A stretch of DNA of 64,000 nt from JAXMDT01 sp046348685 (GCA_046348685.1 JAXMDT010000001.1:226592-290591), one strand, 5' to 3'. Positions 46,467-56,020 are shown, counted from the first letter of the stretch. The notes: generated from the letters alone by a model not told the origin. Translations and numbers: made by a program.

Positions 46467-48364
46467 AGGTAAGTATCAGTTTTTTCGCTATCTCCCGATT
46501 TCCAGATACGCTGCTCGGAGAAGCGAACATAAACCCGGCATACGTTGTTTTGGGAAACATTGGCTTCCAGCGTGCCTTGCAGCAGTGAAACAAGCATGCG
46601 GGTCAAAGCAATATTAATGCCGCCGCTGCGAATATATCCCCGCTGTTTTTGTGCAATGTCTGAAGGGTAAAGCGAAAAGCTTGTGTAATCCGATTGCTGG
46701 TCTTCCGGTTTCGCGGAATATTTAAACATGATCACCACTTCTTCAGCGCCCGTATGGTCTTTCTCGATCATGCATTCGAGTACGATAGGACTGCCCGGAT
46801 CGATCTTTTGCACGGCGGCGGTGAAAATATTGACCAGAATCTGCACAAGCCTATCCTCATCGATAACAAGCTGCGGCATGGATTCATCGATGCGCAGCTT
46901 GATTTCCACATGGCGATGCTGTGGTAACTCCTGGAAGACACGCAGAGCCTTGTGAATGACGAATGAAAGATTGACCGGTTTTTCATTGAGAACAACAATC
47001 CCATGCTCCATATCCGATATCAGGTGAATATCCTCGATCATCTGAGATAAATGGATAGAGTGGGTGTGGATATTATTGGCCTCCTGCAGATAATGTTCGC
47101 TGCCAAGCGGACCGAAGTGCTGGTCTTTCAAAGTTTCTGAGCCTTCCCGAATACTGCCTATCGGTTTATTTAGTTCTTCTGCCAGAGTGCTCAGGAAGTC
47201 CATGCGTGCGTTGTTAATGACTTCGGCCGAATTCTTGACGCGAATTAGATAATTGTTTTTTTGTTTTATCTCGTCCTCTATGCGGCGTCTTTCATGGATG
47301 TATTCGTCCATGGTTTTGATGTGATGAGCCAGCGCTTCAATTTCGGTGGGACCGCCATGGGGAAGCGGCCTGAAGTTTTTCCCGCGGGTAATGTCCGCCG
47401 CAATTTCGCCGAGTGATTCCACTGGTCGGATAATGCGGGTTCGTATGATCCACAGGAGAGTGAGCAGAAACATGGCAACAGCGAGAATTTGCACAATCTT
47501 CGCAAGAAGCAGTTTATTGATATCGGCAAAGCTCTTCAATTCGTCATAGCCGATGAGGATGATGTATGGATATTTCGATGAAGTCGTATAATAAGAAAAT
47601 ACATCGTGCCGGTTGAAAAGGCCGGAACGCGTCAGCACGCCAGAGGGCATTACGTCAAAATCAACGTCATTCAGTTTTTCATTGATCTGATAGTGCGCCG
47701 CGAAGAAATCATTGTCTTTTACCTGCGTCAGGGGCGTCAAAGTACGGCTTAGAATCGCAAAACTGATCGCTTTCTTATGCACTTCTTTTTCGAGCGTGCG
47801 GGTAAGCGCTCCGATGTCGAGGATTGCCAGGACAGCGCCGACGTGATTCCCCTTGTAATCGGTCATGCCCAAACATACCGGCAGCACCCATGAATCGGTA
47901 ACGCGGCCCTGCACGGGGCGGCCTATCTGCACTTTCCAGGGCTCGGCCAGTGCTTTTTTGATATAATCACGATCTGAAATATCTACGGGCTGGGAGAGGA
48001 TGCCGCGGTGCGAAGTAATCACAATTTCCTGCGAACTGTCGATCCACGCGAAAATATCTTCCGGCCGGGTCTGGTTGGTAAACGAGCGCAAAAGACTCGA
48101 AGTCATCGACAGATTTTCAGGACCCTGCTGGCTGATCTGACGCGCAAGGGATTCTAAAACGTAAGAAGCATTTTCGATCTGATTTATCAGGGAACGGTCG
48201 ATGCGGATCGATTCGCTTTGCATATCCCCGATGATACTTTCAGAATGCGTTTCGTAGGTATCAAGTGAAACCCAGAGCGATACTACGGCGAGAGCGATAA
48301 TGATCACAAGGGCGATCAAGACAAAGTCGCGGGAAAGGGACGGGTTGGTTTTTATACCGAACAT
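46463..48364 (-). CDS. dCache-HAMP sensor protein with degenerate histidine-kinase core
   Basis: 633 residues: membrane segment (about 14-34), periplasmic double-Cache-type sensor (about 40-280, with ISDRDYIKKALAEPWKVQIG), second membrane segment (about 286-306), HAMP, coiled coil, then a kinase-like core. The DHp helix reads FLSTLAEELNKPIGSI (about 390-404): the expected SHELRTPL has become AEELNKPI, so the phospho-acceptor His is Glu396. The N-box reads VQILVNIFTAAV with Ala in place of the Mg-binding Asn, no DxGxG G1 box is visible, and G2 is only GGINIAL. The frame is intact. It probably signals without phosphorylation, or controls another kinase; partner unknown. Confidence 0.82.
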   Translation of the reverse strand: MFGIKTNPSLSRDFVLIALVIIIALAVVSLWVSLDTYETHSESIIGDMQSESIRIDRSLINQIENASYVLESLARQISQQGPENLSMTSSLLRSFTNQTRPEDIFAWIDSSQEIVITSHRGILSQPVDISDRDYIKKALAEPWKVQIGRPVQGRVTDSWVLPVCLGMTDYKGNHVGAVLAILDIGALTRTLEKEVHKKAISFAILSRTLTPLTQVKDNDFFAAHYQINEKLNDVDFDVMPSGVLTRSGLFNRHDVFSYYTTSSKYPYIILIGYDELKSFADINKLLLAKIVQILAVAMFLLTLLWIIRTRIIRPVESLGEIAADITRGKNFRPLPHGGPTEIEALAHHIKTMDEYIHERRRIEDEIKQKNNYLIRVKNSAEVINNARMDFLSTLAEELNKPIGSIREGSETLKDQHFGPLGSEHYLQEANNIHTHSIHLSQMIEDIHLISDMEHGIVVLNEKPVNLSFVIHKALRVFQELPQHRHVEIKLRIDESMPQLVIDEDRLVQILVNIFTAAVQKIDPGSPIVLECMIEKDHTGAEEVVIMFKYSAKPEDQQSDYTSFSLYPSDIAQKQRGYIRSGGINIALTRMLVSLLQGTLEANVSQNNVCRVYVRFSEQRIWKSGDSEKTDTYL

Positions 48365-48470
48365 AGGGAATCAACAGTGATGTTCTTTAGACGTTACAAG
48401 GTAATACGCTGCCGTGCCAGCATAAATAAAAGTGGTTTAGAGAAGATTAAGAAAATGCCGAAAACCTAGC

Positions 48471-50135
48471 TCAGGCGCGGGCTGGCTCAGGGTTGCCGGT
48501 CGATTTTACGCGTTCTGTGCCGACTTTTTGCTGGCTCATCCAGGTAGCAAGGGCATCCGGAGCGGTGACACGTGTGGTCGGTTTTTCCGCGTCGTTTTGA
48601 GCAACTAGGCCTGAAGCATCCTGCGTAGGTACGTGCGGCGCAGCTGGTGCTGGCGTTGCCGGCGCTGCGGCAGGTGCCGGTGGAGAATCATGTTGCTCTC
48701 TTTTGCTTTTACCAAAGAACGGGGCCGTAATCCGGCTGCCGATAAAGGTCAGTGTAACCATCCCGAGCGAGTAGACGGTTTCCGTAAACGTATCCTGCAC
48801 GATTTTGTGAAGACGCGTTTCCCCATCCAATGCCGCAAAGCGTTTGTGTAACTCATTTTTACGCAGATAATAGCGATGTTCGCGATGATCGCTGTTTTTA
48901 TACAGTCTGTTCCTTAGCGATTGGATAAATCCGCTGTTCTCGGCCTTCCCATTCAAAAGTGCTTCCGTTTTGGTGGCGGCCTTATCCATCCAATGGTCTG
49001 TGCCCGGATACTCTTTGAAAGCCGCTTTTGAAAGCCAGCTTTCACCTTTGCCCGGACCCAGTGCGAGGTAAGCGGCAATCACCATCGGATAGGTAAAAAG
49101 GCGAGCTGAGAGCACGCTTGCATAGGTCTGCGGCGGTTCCTTAGCTATTTCGTCATGGCGAATTTGAATGCTTTCCTTTTCACGTTCGCTAAGATTATGC
49201 TTACGTTCGTAACGGTCATCAAAATATTTGACGATCCCTGCTTTTCTATCTTCCAGCCATTTGATCGGCAGCATAAGTGCCCACCCGCCGACGCTGAGCA
49301 TAAAAAAGCCGGTCATTAGCTTAGCGTTTGCACGCGATTGTTTCAGCTCTTTCATGCGCTCGGTAAGCGCTTCGAATTTTTCAGTTGCGGTTTTGGCGCC
49401 TTGCAGCTTTGGAAGCGACTCAACATCAAAATGTTCATTATATTTCTGGAAGAAATGGTCATGATCAGTGATTGCGCCGAAGACGTCATCGAGTTTTGCG
49501 CGGCGCAGTTCGCGATACAGCATTTTTTTAGCGCCAGGCTCTTTACCGGAGCTTCCTTCTGCCTCGGAAGTAGATTTAAAAATAGCGTTATGCGCTTTTT
49601 TGTAACCGGGGTCTTCAGCGTTGCCGTATTTGTTTTCGAGGAATTTCTTTATGACTTCCGGGCGTTCAGGCTGAAAAGGCGTGACGTCAGCACCTTCCAG
49701 TTTTTTACCTTCGTAAATATAATCACGTGCCTTATCAAGGAAGCGATCCAGTCCTGCGGCTTCCGCTCTTGTAAATACATCCCCCTTTCGAAAGGGAGGC
49801 ATATTTGCAAACCAATGATTTAAATTTTTAAAATAGGGCCATAAAAAGCCTTGGCGTGCTGAATCAGCTGCCCAGATCGAAATGACGCTGTTAGCTACAT
49901 AACCGATGCCCCACCAATCGAGGAGGTTGAAGGTACGCTCGCCGGGAGTTTTGCCGAGAAGCCAGTTTGTGCCTTTCCAACCACCGATGTCGGGCACATC
50001 GCTTTTAATAGGGCCGGTATTGTCTACGAATTTTTTCGTATCGGCAAACATACGCGGAGCGTCCGCGCCAGAGGCTGCAGTTCCGCTATCCTGCGAATCT
50101 TGCTCGCTTTTTATGTTTGAAACGTCTATGGGCAT
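48471..50135 (-). CDS. Large uncharacterised protein with several membrane segments (554 aa)
   Basis: ATG at 50135; 554 residues. Likely membrane segments near residues 70-90 (LLDWWGIGYVANSVISIWAA), 273-292 (LMTGFFMLSVGGWALMLPI), 350-370 (LFTYPMVIAAYLALGPG) and 455-475 (YSLGMVTLTFIGSRITAPFF); between them are long charged helical regions (FDDRYERKHNLSEREKESIQ). The C-terminal 70 residues are a Pro/Ala-rich linker and polar tail. No signal peptide. I do not recognise the family. It may form a unit with the 238-residue gene 95 bases upstream. Confidence 0.7.
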   Translation of the reverse strand: MPIDVSNIKSEQDSQDSGTAASGADAPRMFADTKKFVDNTGPIKSDVPDIGGWKGTNWLLGKTPGERTFNLLDWWGIGYVANSVISIWAADSARQGFLWPYFKNLNHWFANMPPFRKGDVFTRAEAAGLDRFLDKARDYIYEGKKLEGADVTPFQPERPEVIKKFLENKYGNAEDPGYKKAHNAIFKSTSEAEGSSGKEPGAKKMLYRELRRAKLDDVFGAITDHDHFFQKYNEHFDVESLPKLQGAKTATEKFEALTERMKELKQSRANAKLMTGFFMLSVGGWALMLPIKWLEDRKAGIVKYFDDRYERKHNLSEREKESIQIRHDEIAKEPPQTYASVLSARLFTYPMVIAAYLALGPGKGESWLSKAAFKEYPGTDHWMDKAATKTEALLNGKAENSGFIQSLRNRLYKNSDHREHRYYLRKNELHKRFAALDGETRLHKIVQDTFTETVYSLGMVTLTFIGSRITAPFFGKSKREQHDSPPAPAAAPATPAPAAPHVPTQDASGLVAQNDAEKPTTRVTAPDALATWMSQQKVGTERVKSTGNPEPARA

Positions 50136-50230
50136 CCTGACCTAAAACACTGTTATCCCAGTGTAATAATAGCGTATTTTGCATATAATGAATGTGAAGG
50201 TTTTATGAAGGATATATTTAAAAGAAGGAC

Positions 50231-50947
50231 TTAGGATATACCCGTGCTGCGATCTTTAGGTTTATAGGGCCCTTTAAAGCCCTCTGGAGTGACATCAAGA
50301 CCGGCTTTTTCAGCTATAGTAGTAAATACCTCACGTGTCAGATCGTTTTTACTAACAAGGTCTTCAATACGCTTTTGCTCTGTTGTACTGCCTTTCTCCG
50401 CTGCATGTGCCATAATGTTTTTATACAAAGCATCGGCGAAAGGCCCCGTATTCTGCTCGGCAATATTTGCCTGTATAGCACCTATAATACCTAACTTTTC
50501 CTGCGCGTAGATTTTTGGTGATTCACCAGTGAAATAAGCGACGACTGCATTGATTATCTTACTAGCATAATCAATAAATCCATATTCAGTTACACCTTGC
50601 TGTTTAGCAGTAGACACGCTTTCCAGTGCGATATCTTGAATAATACCCGGTGCTGTATTGCGTGACTGGTATTCTTTTAGTGCAGTGATTTTACTGCTGC
50701 CCGGTTCTTTTTCCTCAAAACCTTTTATAAGTCCGCTAATAGCATTCTGCTCAAACTCTTTGACCTGGGCTTGTTCTTCTGGAGATAAAGCATTTAATAG
50801 AGCCTCACGCCTTTGCGTGGTTAAAAAGCCATCGGTTTCTTTGGTACCCCACCACTCTGCACCATAATACATGATGCTGCCGAGCCATGTTGAACCCGTA
50901 GAGCTTCCCGATCCTGAACCGCCAGTTTTTAAAGGAACGCCGACCAT
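50231..50947 (-). CDS. Uncharacterised protein (238 aa)
   Basis: ATG at 50947; 238 residues. Gly/Ser-rich start (GGSGSGSSTGSTWLGSIMYY), then mostly helical: EEQAQVKEFEQNAISGLIKG, IINAVVAYFTGESPKIYAQE, GPFADALYKNIMAHAAEKGS. One weak hydrophobic stretch, no signal peptide, no Cys. No family recognised. Same strand as, and 95 bases upstream of, the 554-residue unknown protein, so the pair may be cotranscribed. The 43-base gap to the esterase gene holds nothing notable. Confidence 0.65.
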   Translation of the reverse strand: MVGVPLKTGGSGSGSSTGSTWLGSIMYYGAEWWGTKETDGFLTTQRREALLNALSPEEQAQVKEFEQNAISGLIKGFEEKEPGSSKITALKEYQSRNTAPGIIQDIALESVSTAKQQGVTEYGFIDYASKIINAVVAYFTGESPKIYAQEKLGIIGAIQANIAEQNTGPFADALYKNIMAHAAEKGSTTEQKRIEDLVSKNDLTREVFTTIAEKAGLDVTPEGFKGPYKPKDRSTGIS

Positions 50948-50989
50948 AAGAAAAGTATAGCTCTTACATATTACCGTTTGATGAAGCTA

Positions 50990-51634
50990 TTATCCAAGAT
51001 GCTTCTTTAGGAATTTCTTGGCGATTTCAATGCCTTCCGGGTCGATGCCGTGCGGCAATCCGGGGCGGGCATGCGATTCCACCGAAAGGCCTGCGTTTTT
51101 AAGTACCGTTTCGGCCATACCCATTGCTCCAAAGGGAACAACCGTATCCATCTCGCCATGTATCAGGCAAACGGGAGGCTTTGCTTTGGCTTCTACTGCC
51201 AGTTGCTCTGCACCAATCAAAGCACCGGAAAATCCGACAATCGCACCGCAGCTATCGACGCGTCGTATCAGCGTGTAAAGTGCGGTCATCGTGCCTTGCG
51301 AAAAACCGATCACAGCAAGCTTGCTGATCGGCACATTCGTTTTTTTGAGCATCGCATCGATATAAGCATTCAGATGCGGCACAGCGGTCTGCACGCCGGC
51401 GAGCATGGCGGGCATCGTGTAGTCGCGCAGTGAAAACCATTGATAGCCGAACGGTGCCATATCGAAGGCCAGCGGCGCATTGGGCGAGGCGATGTACGCA
51501 TCCGGAAAGGTTTCGGCAAACATCGGGGCCAGACCAAAAAGGTCATTGCCGTCCGCGCCGACGCCGTGCAGGAAAATCAGTAATTGTTTGGGCGTTGCGC
51601 CGGAAATAGGAGGTTGTTCAGGGCCTGTGAGCAT
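50990..51634 (-). CDS. Phospholipase/carboxylesterase family hydrolase
   Basis: 214-residue serine esterase of the PF02230 alpha/beta-hydrolase group (acyl-protein thioesterase/YpfH-like). Oxyanion loop LLIFLHGVGADGNDLFGLAP, catalytic Ser in VIGFSQGTMTALYT, Asp in HGEMDTVVPFGAM, and His in GLPHGIDPEG. No signal peptide, so cytoplasmic. Substrate unknown. ATG at 51634, divergent from polA across 56 bases. Confidence 0.9.
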   Translation of the reverse strand: MLTGPEQPPISGATPKQLLIFLHGVGADGNDLFGLAPMFAETFPDAYIASPNAPLAFDMAPFGYQWFSLRDYTMPAMLAGVQTAVPHLNAYIDAMLKKTNVPISKLAVIGFSQGTMTALYTLIRRVDSCGAIVGFSGALIGAEQLAVEAKAKPPVCLIHGEMDTVVPFGAMGMAETVLKNAGLSVESHARPGLPHGIDPEGIEIAKKFLKKHLG

Positions 51635-51690
51635 AAATTTGCGTTACACGTTGCGAGTTCTATATAGATGTTCTAACTCGTATCGCAGCC

Positions 51691-54441
51691 ATGTCCAATC
51701 CAAAACGCCTTATTCTCATCGACGGTTCCGGATTTATTTTCCGCGCCTACCATTCGTTGCCACCGCTGACGCGCGCGGATGGCACTCCGGTCGGTGCCGT
51801 ATACGGCTTCATCAACATGCTGCTGAAACTGCGCGATGCCATGCCGTCCAGTCATATGGCGGTGATTTTCGATGCGGGTAGAAAGACATTCCGCAATGAT
51901 ATGTATTCGGAATACAAAGCGAACCGTCCGCCGCCGCCAGAGGATTTAATTCCGCAGTTTGCGCTGGTGCGTGATGCCGTCATCGCCATGACGCTGCCTT
52001 CCATTGAGCTGGAGAACTTCGAAGCAGATGATGTAATTGCGACGTATGCAACGATGGCGAAAAAGCAGGGACTCGAAGTCATCATTGTATCTTCGGATAA
52101 AGACCTGATGCAACTGATCAGTGATGGTGTAAGCATATATGACGGCATGAAAAACAAGGCCATCGGCCCTGAGCAGGTGATGGAAAAATTCGGTGTGACG
52201 CCCGACAAAGTCGTCGAAGTCATGAGCCTGATCGGTGACAGCTCGGATAATATACCTGGTGTGCCGAGCATAGGCCCAAAAACCGCTGCCGAACTGATAG
52301 GCATCTATGGAACGCTGGAAAATTTGCTGGAACACGCTCAGGAAATAAAACAACCCAAACGCCGTGAAGTCATTATCCAGCATGCAGACAATGCGCGGCT
52401 TTCCAAAGAACTGGTCAAGCTTTGCCTCGATTGCGACTTGCCTATCGGACTTGATGCACTGGAAATGAAAGCGCTTGATTCCGAAAAACTTATATCCTTC
52501 CTGCGCGAGCAGAACTTTACCTCGCTGGTTGAGCGAATGAGTAAGAAATTCGGCACTAGTACGGCAGGCGGATTTTCGCCAGTTGCTGCCGTGAAGACAG
52601 AGGTCACTGCACCAGAAAAGCAGGAAAGAAAAGGCAGCCTTATCACAACGCTCGATGCGCTGGATCGTTTTGTTCGCATCGCCGTGGATGAAGGTAAGAT
52701 CGCGCTGGAAATAGTTGGAGCACAGGATGAACCTTGCCTGGGCATGGTCATGGCGACCGCTAAGCAAACCGCTTATGTGCCATTTAATCATTCGGAAGAG
52801 AAAACGACATCGGAAGCGCAGGATTTATTTTCTGTAAGTGAAAAAACCGGTGTAGTCCGTCAGGAAGGCCAGCTTGAAAAAAAGCAGGTTTTGGGCGTGC
52901 TGCAGGCTTTGCTGGAACATTCGGGAGTGCTGAAAGTGGCGCATGATGTAAAAGCACTGATACATGGTGTTGCTCCTTATGCGTCGATTCACGGATATGA
53001 AGATGCCATGCAACTAAGCTATGCGCTGGGGGCGGGGCTTTACGGCCATGATTTCGAGGAAACAGTCGCGCGCGAATGTGAAATGACGCTGCATCAGTTC
53101 GATAAATATCTGGTGCGTTCCAAGCCCTCCGATGTTGATCTCCAAATGAATCAGCGCGCCAATGCGCTTTATGAGCTTCATGACACATTGAAGCAGCGTT
53201 TGATGGGCGAAAAACTGATTGCGTTCTATGAATCGATTGAACGCCCTATGCCTGCGATTGTGAGTAACATGGAAGCGGCAGGTGTCAAAATCAACCGTAG
53301 CTATCTGATGCAGCTCGGCGACGAATTCGAGCGCACGATGAAAACACTGGAGCAGGAGATTTATGGGCTGGCGGGCAGAGCCTTTAATGTCGGCTCACCT
53401 AAACAATTAGGGGAAGTGCTCTTCGATGAAATGAAATTGCCTGGCGGAAAAAAATCCGGCAAGACGGGGGCTTACTCCACGGATGCGGATATTTTGGAAA
53501 CCCTCGGCGCTGAAGGACATATGATTGCGCAGAAAGTCCTTGATTGGCGGCAGCTTTCCAAGCTTAAAGGCACCTATACGGACGCACTCGTTCGTGCCGC
53601 CGGCGCGGATGACCGCATCCACACGGACTATGCCCTGGCGTTGACAACGACTGGACGGCTCAGCTCCTCCAATCCGAATCTGCAGAATATTCCAATACGC
53701 ACCGAACAGGGACGCAAGATTCGCGGCGCCTTTATCGCGGATAAGGGTTACCAGCTAATGTCGGCGGATTACTCACAGATCGAGCTCAGGCTGCTGGCGC
53801 ATGTCGCGGATATTCAACCACTGAAGCAGGCTTTCAAGGAAGGCCGGGATATTCACGCGGTAACGGCGAGCCAGATGTTCGGTATGCCGATTGACCAGGT
53901 AAGCAGCGACCTCAGGCGAAATGCCAAAATGATTAACTTCGGCATCATCTATGGCATGAGCGCGCATGGCCTCGCAACCCGGCTCGGCATTCCCCGTAAG
54001 GAAGCCGCGGATTATATCGAGAAATATTTCCAGCAATATCCGGGCATCAAGGATTATATGGAGCGTGCAAAAGTGGAGGCGCGTACGTATGGCTATGTAA
54101 AGACCTTGTTTGGCCGCCGTTGCTATGTGAAGGGCATTAATGACAAAAACCCGAATATGCGGGCCTTTTCCGAACGCGCGGCGATCAACGCGCCGCTGCA
54201 GGGCAGTGCCGCGGATATTATCAAGCGTGCGATGGTCGACGTAGCGCGTTTGCTAAAAGAAAGGCAGGCGCGTTCCCGCATGCTCCTGCAGGTACATGAT
54301 GAATTATTGTTTGAAATTGCCGAAGGCGAAGAGGGGACAATGCCGCTGTTGATTAAAAAAGCCATGGAATCAGCTGCATATTTTTCGGTGCCATTAGTTG
54401 TTGAAACCGGCTTGGGATCGAACTGGGGAGAAATTCACTAA
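51691..54441 (+). CDS. polA: DNA polymerase I with inactive proofreading domain
   Basis: Repair and Okazaki-fragment-processing polymerase, 916 residues. 5'-nuclease domain (about 1-290): LIDGSGFIFRAYHSLPPL, SSDKDLMQL, GDSSDNIPGVPSIGPKTA. Middle domain (about 310-520) occupies the 3'-5' exonuclease position but lacks the acidic residues: where FDTET is expected it has IALEIVGA, KYD is KAL (AHDVKALIHG), and no late Asp is found. Polymerase domain: motif A SADYSQIELRLLAHVA, motif B RRNAKMINFGIIYGMS, motif C LLQVHDELLFE. Polymerase and 5'-nuclease look active. Two bases separate the stop from the EI24 gene. Confidence 0.96.
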   Translation: MSNPKRLILIDGSGFIFRAYHSLPPLTRADGTPVGAVYGFINMLLKLRDAMPSSHMAVIFDAGRKTFRNDMYSEYKANRPPPPEDLIPQFALVRDAVIAMTLPSIELENFEADDVIATYATMAKKQGLEVIIVSSDKDLMQLISDGVSIYDGMKNKAIGPEQVMEKFGVTPDKVVEVMSLIGDSSDNIPGVPSIGPKTAAELIGIYGTLENLLEHAQEIKQPKRREVIIQHADNARLSKELVKLCLDCDLPIGLDALEMKALDSEKLISFLREQNFTSLVERMSKKFGTSTAGGFSPVAAVKTEVTAPEKQERKGSLITTLDALDRFVRIAVDEGKIALEIVGAQDEPCLGMVMATAKQTAYVPFNHSEEKTTSEAQDLFSVSEKTGVVRQEGQLEKKQVLGVLQALLEHSGVLKVAHDVKALIHGVAPYASIHGYEDAMQLSYALGAGLYGHDFEETVARECEMTLHQFDKYLVRSKPSDVDLQMNQRANALYELHDTLKQRLMGEKLIAFYESIERPMPAIVSNMEAAGVKINRSYLMQLGDEFERTMKTLEQEIYGLAGRAFNVGSPKQLGEVLFDEMKLPGGKKSGKTGAYSTDADILETLGAEGHMIAQKVLDWRQLSKLKGTYTDALVRAAGADDRIHTDYALALTTTGRLSSSNPNLQNIPIRTEQGRKIRGAFIADKGYQLMSADYSQIELRLLAHVADIQPLKQAFKEGRDIHAVTASQMFGMPIDQVSSDLRRNAKMINFGIIYGMSAHGLATRLGIPRKEAADYIEKYFQQYPGIKDYMERAKVEARTYGYVKTLFGRRCYVKGINDKNPNMRAFSERAAINAPLQGSAADIIKRAMVDVARLLKERQARSRMLLQVHDELLFEIAEGEEGTMPLLIKKAMESAAYFSVPLVVETGLGSNWGEIH

Positions 54442-54443
54442 TT

Positions 54444-55097
54444 ATGAAACTCATCGCCAAAGCTATCGATTCCTTTTTCTCCAGGCCGATCCTGACGCTG
54501 GCAGGTTGGACGGCAGGTCTTTCCATTTTGGGTTTTGCGTTACTGCTGGGATTGATTACGTGGATACTTGGCGCGACCAGTATCCTGACGACAGGTTGGA
54601 TGGATACCACGGTGGATATTCTGGCTGGCGCGGTTGGCTTTATCTTGGCGTGGTTTTTATTTCCTGTCACGACCGTGCTAATTGCGAGTTTTTTTGCCGA
54701 TGCAGCAGCCGAGCGCATTGAACGCTTAGAGTATAATATTACGGAAAAAAGAGAGGTGTCCCTTTGGCAGGAAATCAAAGGCGGAATTTCATTCGCCGCT
54801 ACTGCCATTGCGCTCAACCTGATTTGCATCCCACTCTACTTTATTCCGCTGATCAATGTCGTGACCTACTACACGTTGAACTCTTATTTATTAGGGCGTG
54901 AATTCTTCGAGATGGTGACAATTCGTCACCTTGATGTGAAAGAAGGTAAAACTCTCTTTCGTCAAAACCGCTGGAAAGTGATGATGGCAGGGCTTGTTGT
55001 TGCGTTCGCAAGTACGTTGCCGATTCTTAATCTATTTTCGCCTATTCTTGCGGTTGCTCTTATGACACACCTTTTCCAGCAAATAAGAGCCAACTAG
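54444..55097 (+). CDS. EI24 domain membrane protein (CysZ-like)
   Basis: 217 residues with about four hydrophobic segments: AGLSILGFALLLGLITWILG, DILAGAVGFILAWFLFPVTT, ALNLICIPLYFIPLINVVTY, VAFASTLPILNLFSPILAVA. The EI24 (PF07264) block NSYLLGREFFEMVTIRHLD is clear. Bacterial EI24 proteins include the sulfate transporter CysZ, but many members are not sulfate transporters and no cys gene is near, so the substrate is open. Coupled to polA by position; ends convergent with a 4-base overlap. Confidence 0.82.
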   Translation: MKLIAKAIDSFFSRPILTLAGWTAGLSILGFALLLGLITWILGATSILTTGWMDTTVDILAGAVGFILAWFLFPVTTVLIASFFADAAAERIERLEYNITEKREVSLWQEIKGGISFAATAIALNLICIPLYFIPLINVVTYYTLNSYLLGREFFEMVTIRHLDVKEGKTLFRQNRWKVMMAGLVVAFASTLPILNLFSPILAVALMTHLFQQIRAN

Positions 55098-56020
55098 CGA
55101 GGTACAGTTAAACGAATAAGTCGGTTCGGGTTTTGTTTTGGATACATAACTGTAAATGTTTTTCCCACGTGATTGATAGGTTTAAAAAAAACTAATGGAT
55201 TAAAAATTCCGGTGTGGGTTTTACCGCTACTATCTTTAAACTCATAGGACAGATTGTAGAAATATAAGCTTAGCAAACCACTTGTTGGTTTCCGAAACAT
55301 AGATTGGATGTAAACTTGAGCGACCGCTGTTTCCTTCTGACGCCAAATGTTAGCAAGGTTAAATAAAGTTATGAGGGCAATGCTTATAAAAATGGCATTG
55401 ATTTCAGCTATGCTAATACTTTTTGAAAAGCCCGAAACTTTATAGTAGTGCGACAGGTATATATTAAATGCAGCTAGTATCATTAATATTGCTGCTACAG
55501 AAACATGAAACTCAAATTGCGACAAATATCTATTCTCAAAGAATTTCAGCGATGAAATCAGAATGAGTGCTAAAAGCGCAGAACAGAATATAAAATAAAA
55601 GGGATGCTCCTCATTTAAAACATGATGCACTTTTGGGTTTTGTTTAAGATAGAAGATGTCAAACGTATTTTCCGGCTTTAAATTAATCCAGCTGCTTTTT
55701 GTTAAATTATCTACAGTGCAACTGCTTGTTTCACCTTTTCGGCAGTCAGGAGTTACATTGTAGTGCTTAAAAATATATCGCTTATTTTGTGCAAAATACT
55801 CGTAGTCAATGAATCGTTTTATTCTTTTAGGATTACTTGAATTAGGTTCAACGTAATCACGTAAAATTTTTGCTTGAGTTACTATTCCATCTTGCGCGTA
55901 CGGCATGAGCCTAAAAATAAGGAAATCTATAAGAAAAAAAATTATAAAAAAGGATAAGACCAAAAATATGATATTTGAAAAACAGTAATATGTTTTCATA
56001 TTGTACAGTAAATATACCAT
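55094..56020 (-). CDS. Membrane protein with two DUF3592-like extracytoplasmic domains
   Basis: 308 residues (ATG 56020; an ATG at 55999 is equally possible). Four hydrophobic segments: near the N terminus (NIIFLVLSFFIIFFLIDFLI), about 145-160, about 172-190 and about 205-220. Two beta-rich repeats flank them, one after the first segment (GIVTQAKILRDYVEPNSS to FYLKQNPKVHHVL) and one at the end (AVAQVYIQSMFRKP to VMYPKQNPNRLIRL). Both end in a KQNP motif, as in DUF3592-like domains. AT-rich compared with its neighbours. Function unknown. Confidence 0.6.
   Translation of the reverse strand: MVYLLYNMKTYYCFSNIIFLVLSFFIIFFLIDFLIFRLMPYAQDGIVTQAKILRDYVEPNSSNPKRIKRFIDYEYFAQNKRYIFKHYNVTPDCRKGETSSCTVDNLTKSSWINLKPENTFDIFYLKQNPKVHHVLNEEHPFYFIFCSALLALILISSLKFFENRYLSQFEFHVSVAAILMILAAFNIYLSHYYKVSGFSKSISIAEINAIFISIALITLFNLANIWRQKETAVAQVYIQSMFRKPTSGLLSLYFYNLSYEFKDSSGKTHTGIFNPLVFFKPINHVGKTFTVMYPKQNPNRLIRLTVPR

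Noticed and set aside
51946..52791. 281-codon open frame antisense to polA
   Set aside because: polA is intact on the plus strand with all motifs; no independent start site or family match.
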